Part shown: positions 1 to 6,291 of the stretch, piece after piece
Layout: each line of letters begins with the position of its first letter
How positions within the stretch are numbered: position 1 is the first letter of the stretch
Source of the DNA: CAYNTS01 sp964400495
GTDB lineage: Bacteria; Fidelibacterota; Marinisomatia; SCGC-AAA003-L08; D37C17
Direction: 5' to 3'
Length of the DNA: 9,078 nucleotides
Assembly (NCBI GenBank): GCA_964400495.1
Contig: CAYNTS010000067.1
Location: 1-9,078, forward strand
Position numbers and translations under genes: made by a program
Notes under the pieces: model-generated
Told to the model about the DNA's origin: nothing
The model's database searches: none
The model's input: the letters and a program-made list of their open reading frames with translations, nothing else

Positions 1-34
1 CGTTAACCCTATTGATAAAATTATTTGTGCTCCA

Positions 35-934
35 TTAATTTAATTCTTTTAATACTTCAACTACACACTCACCTAAACTATGCACATCGTAACCACCTTC
101 TAATCCCAAAACAAGATTTGGAGAAATAGTTCGACATTGCTTTGTCAAATAGGCAAAATCTTTTGATTCTAATTGCAGACTACCTAACGGATCTTGACAA
201 TGAGCATCAAAACCAGCGCTAACAAGCACAATATCTGGGTTAAAATTGCGAAAATATGGCAAAACTTTATTATCAAATAAAGCTAAATAATCATCTCTAC
301 TGGTTTGTGCAGGAACTGGAATATTCAACACATTATCAAAATCACCCGTTTCAGTTTGAAGACCTGTACCCGGATAAAATGGAAATTGATGTATTGAAGC
401 ATACGCGATATTGGAATCAATTTGAACAATATCTTGGGTGCCATTCCCATGATGTACATCCCAATCAAAAATGGCTACTTTTGAAATACCATCTTTGTTA
501 AGGGCATATTTTGAGGCAATTGCAACGTTAGAAAATAAACAAAACCCCATAGGTTTATCGGCTTCTGCATGATGTCCGGGTGGACGAGATAATACAAAAG
601 AAGATTCCCCGTTGCAAAATGCATCCACAGCATCTAACCACCCACCTGTAGATTGACGTGCAATATCAAAACTTTGTTCACAAACTGGAGTATCCGCATC
701 TAAGTACCCGCCACCAGATTCACACATACTTTGAATACGGTGAATATGCGTTTGTGTATGTGCTAATTCTAATTCTGAATATTCTGCTTGGCGTGGTTCA
801 ATCCACTTACATTGGCTCTTAATATCAGATTGTTCCATTGTTGATGTAATGGTCTCCAATCGTCCAGCATGTTCTGGGTGCCCAGACCCAGTATCATGCA
901 GTAAAAAATTATTCGAATAAAAAATATTTATCAT
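35..934 (-). CDS. Histone deacetylase family protein (zinc amidohydrolase)
   Basis: A 299-aa protein covering a single class II-like HDAC/acetylpolyamine amidohydrolase fold. Visible motifs are HPEHAGRL (19-26), RPPGHHAE (117-124, catalytic His121/His122), FDWDVHHGNGT (156-166, zinc ligands Asp159 and His161), SAGFDAH (239-245, zinc ligand Asp243) and EGGY (279-282, transition-state Tyr282). All catalytic positions are present, so it should be active. Family members remove acetyl or related acyl groups from lysines, polyamines or small molecules. The real substrate cannot be told from sequence. No signal peptide is seen, so it is cytoplasmic. Its ATG (934-932) directly abuts the rsgA stop codon (937-935), implying translational coupling and a place at the end of the minus-strand operon. 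The 34 bases after the stop show no terminator or callable gene. Confidence 0.93.
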   Translation of the reverse strand: MINIFYSNNFLLHDTGSGHPEHAGRLETITSTMEQSDIKSQCKWIEPRQAEYSELELAHTQTHIHRIQSMCESGGGYLDADTPVCEQSFDIARQSTGGWLDAVDAFCNGESSFVLSRPPGHHAEADKPMGFCLFSNVAIASKYALNKDGISKVAIFDWDVHHGNGTQDIVQIDSNIAYASIHQFPFYPGTGLQTETGDFDNVLNIPVPAQTSRDDYLALFDNKVLPYFRNFNPDIVLVSAGFDAHCQDPLGSLQLESKDFAYLTKQCRTISPNLVLGLEGGYDVHSLGECVVEVLKELN

Positions 935-2005
935 TTATCTCATTGACTTTCTATTTTTAACATCAGATTTGAATTCTTTTGTTCTTTCTTTATCTTTCAA
1001 TCCCCGTTTATTGAGATCAAACTCTGTTAATTCATTCTTCATTTTATGAAAATTATCAAGATGTGATTGCGTCATTTTTCCATGATTGATTGCTAATTTA
1101 ACTGCACAATCTGGTTCATTCACATGCAAACAATCAGAAAATTTACAGGATTGAGCTAATTCAAAAATTTTCTCAAAGGTAGATTCTAAACTTTGTGAAG
1201 ATTCTGCAACCCCTAATTCACGCATTCCGGGAGTATCAATTAGTACCCCAGATTTAGGAAGGATAAACAATTCTCTGTGACTGGTCGTATGTTGTCCTTT
1301 GCCTGATTTTTCTCTGAGCGATTTTGTTAACATTACTTTTTCACCAATAAGATTATTTATTAATGTTGATTTTCCTGCACCTGAAGCACCAATAAAACAA
1401 TATGTTTTCCCAAATTTAATAACATTTTTTATAGTAGAGAATCCAATTAACGATTTATTGCTTAATTGTAATATTTGAATATCATTGAACCGTTTTTTTA
1501 TTTGTTCAATATTAGTAGCTAATTCGGATTTATCCATTAAATCAATTTTTGTTAAAATGATAATGGGTTCAATTTTAGCTGTAAAACAAATGACAAGGAA
1601 GCGGTCAAGCCTATTCATATTGAAATCGTTGGAAACATCCTGCATCACAAAAGCGACATCAACATTCGTAGCTATCGTTTGTTTTTTACCAAACCGTCCA
1701 ATTGCTTGCCGTTCAATTATTGTTTTTCGAGGAAGTATTTTATGGATAATTGCTGATAAACCATCCTTTAATTTTATACATACCCAATCACCCACAGCGG
1801 GATAATCGGATCTATTTTTTGCTGTATGTCTTAAATTTCCAGAAATTTGAGATTGATAATTACCCGATTGTGTTTTGACAATATATTTTTTCTTGCTTTC
1901 TCGCACCACACGACCAATTTCAAAATCAGCTAAATTGTTTGATTGAATATAGTTATCTAATTTGGTATCATAACCTAAGTTTTGAAGGATGGAGAATTTT
2001 TTCAT
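935..2005 (-). CDS. rsgA: Ribosome small-subunit-dependent GTPase A
   Basis: A 356-aa circularly permuted GTPase of the RsgA/YjeQ family, which checks late 30S subunit maturation and releases assembly factors on GTP hydrolysis. An N-terminal OB-fold (about 28-92, with PAVGDW at 69-74) is followed by the permuted G domain: G4 LTKIDL (151-156), G1 GASGAGKS (206-213), the G2 region GKGQHTTSHRE (236-245) and G3 DTPGMRELG (257-265). The C-terminal zinc site is complete: Cys287, Cys292, His294 and Cys300. The final 25 or so residues are lysine/arginine-rich, as often seen in rRNA-binding tails. The ATG start at 2005 has no Shine-Dalgarno sequence, only an A/T-rich leader. It lies 11 nt after the membrane-protein gene and its stop touches the next ATG. 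Length and motifs fit an intact, functional enzyme. Confidence 0.97.
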   Translation of the reverse strand: MKKFSILQNLGYDTKLDNYIQSNNLADFEIGRVVRESKKKYIVKTQSGNYQSQISGNLRHTAKNRSDYPAVGDWVCIKLKDGLSAIIHKILPRKTIIERQAIGRFGKKQTIATNVDVAFVMQDVSNDFNMNRLDRFLVICFTAKIEPIIILTKIDLMDKSELATNIEQIKKRFNDIQILQLSNKSLIGFSTIKNVIKFGKTYCFIGASGAGKSTLINNLIGEKVMLTKSLREKSGKGQHTTSHRELFILPKSGVLIDTPGMRELGVAESSQSLESTFEKIFELAQSCKFSDCLHVNEPDCAVKLAINHGKMTQSHLDNFHKMKNELTEFDLNKRGLKDKERTKEFKSDVKNRKSMR

Positions 2006-2016
2006 TAATTATATTA

Positions 2017-2511
2017 TTACAATAATGTATTTTTAAATTGTTGTGTATAGCGAATTATTTTTTCAACTAAAACACCAAACCCATACCAAAATAACATGGT
2101 GATGGGTATGATTAGCAACATTGAAAAACTATCAGGGTGTGATTTGGTAAAATTATTTGAATTAAACCAAAATGGTGGACTAGAAAATGCTAAAAATATC
2201 ATTTTATTGTGATGTAAAACGATTTCAATAATTGCCAAAATTGAATACATAAATAAAAACAAATATTTTATACTTATATTTTGTAGAAGTTTCTTAATAA
2301 ACAACCCAAAACTATACCAAAAAATATAAGTAATTAAAATAATAATAGGGCGTAAAATTTCATTATTATTTTGAAATAAATGGAATTCTTCAATAATCCA
2401 GGCTGGAGGACTAGCTATCATTAGTAAAATCCCTTTGTCATCAAATCCTGCAAGATTTATTATAACTATTGGTGTATATAAAATAGGCAGTAAAATTTTA
2501 AACTTAATCAT
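2017..2511 (-). CDS. Small four-helix membrane protein with internal duplication, function unknown
   Basis: A 164-aa hydrophobic protein that I do not recognise as a named family. Four membrane segments are apparent, at about 5-21, 54-75, 82-100 and 131-153, with basic residues following helices 2 and 4. The protein is an internal repeat: SPPAW (34-38) and FWYSFG (64-69) in the first half match SPPFW (111-115) and FWYGFG (141-146) in the second half, at a constant offset of 77 residues with no gaps. Each unit thus has a proline-bearing extracytoplasmic or interfacial loop followed by a helix ending in FWYxFGxxxxKxx. The ATG (2511-2509) lies 5 nt after the carB stop and the gene ends 11 nt before rsgA, so it is cotranscribed. 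No enzyme motif or transport signature is visible, and function is unassigned. Confidence 0.75.
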   Translation of the reverse strand: MIKFKILLPILYTPIVIINLAGFDDKGILLMIASPPAWIIEEFHLFQNNNEILRPIIILITYIFWYSFGLFIKKLLQNISIKYLFLFMYSILAIIEIVLHHNKMIFLAFSSPPFWFNSNNFTKSHPDSFSMLLIIPITMLFWYGFGVLVEKIIRYTQQFKNTLL

Positions 2512-2516
2512 AATTA

Positions 2517-5500
2517 TTAACCAAACACTTCTTGTAAACTGCGATAGGTTATTCTATTTGTAAGTTGAGAACGAATTCCTCTGACGGCTGCTTGAGCACC
2601 AGATATTGTGGTAATAGCTGGTACTTTATGGCGTATTGCAGACCGTCCTATTTCATATTCATCAAATCGAGATTGTTGTCCCAATGGAGTGTTTATAACC
2701 AACTGAATTTCACCATTTTTCAGTGCATCCACTACATGTGGACGACCTTCACCAACCTTAAACATTGCTTCGGCATTTACTCCATTTTCTGAAAGTAATT
2801 TAGCAGTTCCTGATGTTGCAACAATGTTGAATCCCAATTCTTGAAAATCTCGTGCTAGTGGAATGGCTTTCATTTTATCTGAGTCATTAACGGAAATAAA
2901 TACATTGCCTTTGTTAGGTAATTTTTGACCTGCTCCTGATTCTGCTTTGGAATATGCTGACCCTAAATGAGTGTCAAACCCAATTACTTCGCCAGTTGAT
3001 TTCATCTCAGGAGATAAAAAGACAGATTGTTTTGGGAATTTATTAAACGGAAATACGGGCTTTTTAATGGCAATTAAACCATTTTTAATTTTGGATTCCA
3101 ATTGACATTCTCTTATTGTTTTTCCTACAGCAAGTTGTGCAGCAATTTTTGCAAGTGGAATATCAATCACTTTACTAATAAATGGTACGGTTCTACTTGC
3201 TCTTGGATTAACTTCAATAACATAAATTACACCATCCTTCATAGCAAACTGAATATTAATGAGCCCGACTGTATTTAAACTCAGTGCTAATTGCGTGGTA
3301 TATTCTTCAATCTTTTTTCGAGATGTACGTGGTAGCTCATACGCTGGTGATACACAGGCTGAATCCCCTGAATGAATACCTGCTTCTTCAATATGTTGCA
3401 TAATTCCAGCGATAAACACATCTTTACCGTCACAGAGAGCATCAACATCAAATTCAAAAGCATCCTCTAAAAAGGCATCAATTAATATGGGATGATCACC
3501 AGATACAAGTGCAGCTTTTCCCACATAGGTCTTGAGTCCATCATCACTGTATACAATTTCCATTCCTCGACCACCAAGTACATACGATGGACGAACTAAT
3601 ACTGGATATCCTACTTTATGGGCAACTTCTAATGCCTCATCCACAGAAAATGCAGTTCCCCATTTTGGTACTGGAATATTCAAATCATCCAAAATTTTAC
3701 CAAATTTTTTACGATTTTCAGCCAAATCAATTGCATCTGGACTTGTACCGATGATATTCACACCCGCTTCTTTAAGTTGATTTGCAATATTGAGTGGTGT
3801 TTGACCTCCAAATTGAACCAATACTCCGTCGGGTTGTTCTAAGTCCACAATATTCATTACATCTTCAAAAGTAAGGGGCTCAAAATATAATCTATCTGCA
3901 ATATCAAAATCGGTTGAAACGGTCTCAGGATTGCAATTAACCATAATGGTTTTATACCCAGCTTCTTTTAAACCAAACACTGCTTGCACACAGCAATAAT
4001 CAAACTCAATACCCTGTCCTATTCTGTTGGGACCACCGCCCAAAATCATTACCTTTTTGCCATCCAATGGAGTAACTTCATTTTCGGTTTCATAGGTAGA
4101 ATACACATAGGGGGTTTTTGCTTCAAATTCAGCAGCACAAGTATCAACTACTTTATATGTGGGAATGATATTTTCTGTTTTTCTTATAGTTCTGATTTCC
4201 ATTTCGGTGGTATTTTTCAACTTGGCAATTTGCTTATCAGAAAATCCATTTTGTTTTAATTCCCTCAGAGATGCAATACATTGTGTCTCTACAGTTGTTA
4301 ATTGTTGGATTTGATGCAAAAACCATGGGTCAATTTTGGTTTGGTCGAAAATTTCTTCAAGTGAAAAACCAGATTCAAATACTTGTTTAACTTTTAGTAA
4401 TCTGAATGCGGTTGCAAATCTAATTTTACTTATATCTAAATCTCTGTATTCCGTTTCTTTGGGTTGGAATCCATCTAATCCAACTTCTAACGAACGATAC
4501 GCCTTCTGCAAACTTTCTCTAAAGGTCCGACCAATTGCCATAACTTCACCCACCGATTGCATTTGAACACCTAATATTCCTTCTGAAGTCGGAAATTTTT
4601 CAAAATCAAAGCGGGGGATTTTTGTGACTACATAATCAATGCTCGGTTCAAATGCTGCTAATGTTTGCCTAGTGATATCATTGGGAAGTTCATCTAAAGT
4701 ATATCCAACAGCTAATTTTGCTGCTACTTTTGCAATGGGAAATCCAGTTGCCTTGGATGCAAGTGCAGACGAACGACTAACACGGGGATTCATCTCAATA
4801 ATTATCATCCTACCATTTTCAGGATTTACAGTAAATTGCACATTTGAACCACCTGTATCCACACCAATTTTTCGTAAACATTGGATTGACCAATTACGCA
4901 TTTTTTGATATTCTTTGTCAGAAAGTGTTTGTGATGGTGCAACTGTAATTGAATCTCCCGTATGAACTCCCATTGGGTCAATATTTTCTATAGAACAAAT
5001 GATAATGGCATTATCTTTCCCATCACGCACCACTTCCATTTCATATTCTTTCCAACCCAAAAGCGATTCTTCAATTAAAACTTCAGTAATGGGGCTTGCA
5101 GATAATCCATTTTCAACCAATTCAGTAAATTCTTCAATATTGTATGCAACTGAACCACCCGTTCCACCCATTGTAAATGAAGGGCGAATAATTACAGGAA
5201 AAGGGATATCCTCGACTATTTTATATGCTTCTTGAATTGTCTTGGCAAAACCACCTTTGGCAGTTTCAATACCAATTTCATCCATTGCAATTTTAAATTC
5301 TTCTCGGTCTTCAGCACGTTTAATTGCCTCAACTTGAGCCCCTATCAACTCAACATTATACTTATTTAAAACACCGTTTTCATATAATGCCATGGCTGTA
5401 TCTAATGCAGTTTGTCCTCCCACTGTTGGCAGAATTGCATCTGGTCGTTCTTTTTCGATAATTGCAGTTACTGCTTCAGGAGTAACGGGTTCTAAATATG

Positions 5501-5690
5501 TTGCATCCGCTAAATTTCTATCCGTCATTATAGTAGCAGGATTCGAGTTAACAAGAATAATTCTATACCCTTCCTCACGCAACGCCCTGCATGCCTGTGT
5601 ACCAGAGTAATCAAATTCACATGCTTGACCAATTATGATGGGTCCTGCACCAATTATAAGAATGGATTCAATGTCGGTTCTTTTAGGCAT
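2517..5690 (-). CDS. carB: Carbamoyl-phosphate synthase large subunit
   Basis: A 1057-aa synthetase subunit, close to the usual length of about 1060-1075. It uses ammonia from CarA, bicarbonate and two ATP to make carbamoyl phosphate for pyrimidine and arginine synthesis. The two homologous halves are plain: LIIGAGPIIIGQACEFDYSG (11-30) in the carboxyphosphate half and MILGGGPNRIGQGIEFDY near 547-565 in the carbamoyl-phosphate half. ATP-grasp motifs are IRPSFTMGGTGGS (168-180) with EMNPRVSRS (299-307), and RPSYVLGGRGM (about 700-710) with EVNPRASRT (about 825-833). The oligomerisation region lies between the halves. A C-terminal MGS-like allosteric domain begins near 925 and holds ATSGTA (about 957-962). 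The ATG at 5690 is the only sensible start. No Shine-Dalgarno sequence precedes it, and the upstream 40 bases are a dispersed repeat copy. carA lies 600 bp upstream, separated by a GxxExxY gene. Confidence 0.98.
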   Translation of the reverse strand: MPKRTDIESILIIGAGPIIIGQACEFDYSGTQACRALREEGYRIILVNSNPATIMTDRNLADATYLEPVTPEAVTAIIEKERPDAILPTVGGQTALDTAMALYENGVLNKYNVELIGAQVEAIKRAEDREEFKIAMDEIGIETAKGGFAKTIQEAYKIVEDIPFPVIIRPSFTMGGTGGSVAYNIEEFTELVENGLSASPITEVLIEESLLGWKEYEMEVVRDGKDNAIIICSIENIDPMGVHTGDSITVAPSQTLSDKEYQKMRNWSIQCLRKIGVDTGGSNVQFTVNPENGRMIIIEMNPRVSRSSALASKATGFPIAKVAAKLAVGYTLDELPNDITRQTLAAFEPSIDYVVTKIPRFDFEKFPTSEGILGVQMQSVGEVMAIGRTFRESLQKAYRSLEVGLDGFQPKETEYRDLDISKIRFATAFRLLKVKQVFESGFSLEEIFDQTKIDPWFLHQIQQLTTVETQCIASLRELKQNGFSDKQIAKLKNTTEMEIRTIRKTENIIPTYKVVDTCAAEFEAKTPYVYSTYETENEVTPLDGKKVMILGGGPNRIGQGIEFDYCCVQAVFGLKEAGYKTIMVNCNPETVSTDFDIADRLYFEPLTFEDVMNIVDLEQPDGVLVQFGGQTPLNIANQLKEAGVNIIGTSPDAIDLAENRKKFGKILDDLNIPVPKWGTAFSVDEALEVAHKVGYPVLVRPSYVLGGRGMEIVYSDDGLKTYVGKAALVSGDHPILIDAFLEDAFEFDVDALCDGKDVFIAGIMQHIEEAGIHSGDSACVSPAYELPRTSRKKIEEYTTQLALSLNTVGLINIQFAMKDGVIYVIEVNPRASRTVPFISKVIDIPLAKIAAQLAVGKTIRECQLESKIKNGLIAIKKPVFPFNKFPKQSVFLSPEMKSTGEVIGFDTHLGSAYSKAESGAGQKLPNKGNVFISVNDSDKMKAIPLARDFQELGFNIVATSGTAKLLSENGVNAEAMFKVGEGRPHVVDALKNGEIQLVINTPLGQQSRFDEYEIGRSAIRHKVPAITTISGAQAAVRGIRSQLTNRITYRSLQEVFG

Positions 5691-5692
5691 GG

Positions 5693-5733
5693 TGGGTTAC
5701 CACAGTGGCACGGGGACACAGAGAAATTATTAA
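5693..5733 (+). repeat. Dispersed repeat copy A, in front of carB
   Basis: This stretch contains ACCACAGTGG, GCACGGGGACACAGAGA (5708-5724) and AAATTATTAAG. Aligned without gaps over 28 bases from ACCAC to GAGAAA, it matches the minus-strand copy at the carA 3' end at 20 positions. It belongs to the widespread bacterial intergenic repeat type that reads roughly ACCAC(A/G)(G/A)..GGCACGGAGACACAGAGAAA; that identification is from memory and was not searched. The carB leader, transcribed from the other strand, is made of this repeat, and its last 12 bases before CATG can form a small GTGG/CCAC hairpin. Confidence 0.7.
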
Positions 5734-5833
5734 GTTAAAAGGACAAAAAATAGTATCGAAAATAAACTGAAATATTTGTTTCATGTTTTTCCAATCCTGC
5801 GATTCTCTTCCATTTCTTAGAATTTTCATATTT

Positions 5834-6247
5834 TTATTTGTTTTTTAATGACACTGTGACCCCGTGCTTTTCTCGCAAAACCATCCGTTTGATTCCATTT
5901 TTCATAACAGCAGAATTAAAATTCAAAATAAGTCCAACATGTTTTGGGGTCAATTTTAAATATGTTAATAACTGTGCTTGATGAATCGGTTGAATCTTAT
6001 CAACTGTTTTCAGTTCTAAAATTACTTTATTATCTACCATCATATCCAATCTATACCCTGGTTTTACTTTTTCACCTTTATATGAAAGTGGTACTTCTAC
6101 CTGTGTTTGAAATGGTATCCCCCTTAATTCAAACTCAATTCCTAAACACTTTTCATATGCTGATTCCAATAATCCCGGTCCCAACGCTTTATGGACTTCA
6201 ATCGCAGATTCTATTATTTTCTGCGTTAACTTTTGTTCTAACAACAT
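5834..6247 (-). CDS. GxxExxY family protein (PD-(D/E)XK nuclease-like)
   Basis: A 137-aa protein with the family signature GLLESAY (25-31) inside the typical context VHKALGPGLLESAYE. The nuclease-like core is visible: Asp68 in YRLDMM, then ILELKTV with Glu78 and Lys80, and the trailing HQAQLLTYL (Gln90, Gln92). This matches the D...ExK...QxxxY layout of PD-(D/E)XK folds. The biological role of the family is not established. The ATG at 6247 has a good Shine-Dalgarno GGAG (6256-6253) five bases upstream. It sits between carA (44 nt away) and carB (143 nt away), an unusual place that separates two subunits normally encoded side by side. Repeat copies flank it, and its last 10 or so codons overlap a repeat-like sequence (5851-5867), which suggests arrival as a module with the repeats. 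It has no expected link to carbamoyl-phosphate synthesis. Confidence 0.9.
   Translation of the reverse strand: MLLEQKLTQKIIESAIEVHKALGPGLLESAYEKCLGIEFELRGIPFQTQVEVPLSYKGEKVKPGYRLDMMVDNKVILELKTVDKIQPIHQAQLLTYLKLTPKHVGLILNFNSAVMKNGIKRMVLREKHGVTVSLKNK
5851..5867 (-). repeat. Dispersed repeat fragment B, overlapping the GxxExxY gene end
   Basis: On the minus strand this reads GCACGGGGTCACAGTGT, which matches 14 of 17 bases of the plus-strand copy at 5708-5724. The two are therefore inverted relative to each other, about 125 bp apart. The fragment encodes part of the C-terminal HGVTVSL of the GxxExxY protein. Confidence 0.5.
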
Positions 6248-6252
6248 GTTTT

Positions 6253-6256
6253 CTCC
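6253..6256 (-). promoter_or_regulatory. Ribosome binding site of the GxxExxY gene
   Basis: GGAG lies five bases before the ATG at 6247. It supports the chosen start and stands out because carA, carB, the membrane gene and rsgA show no comparable site. Confidence 0.6.
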
Positions 6257-6291
6257 AGACTTTTTTATTTTTCATTTGTTGCCTTATATCT

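Noticed and set aside
1..34. Start of a further downstream minus-strand gene overlapping the deacetylase stop
   Set aside because: The ATG at 35-33 meets a stop after three codons; too little sequence is present to call anything.
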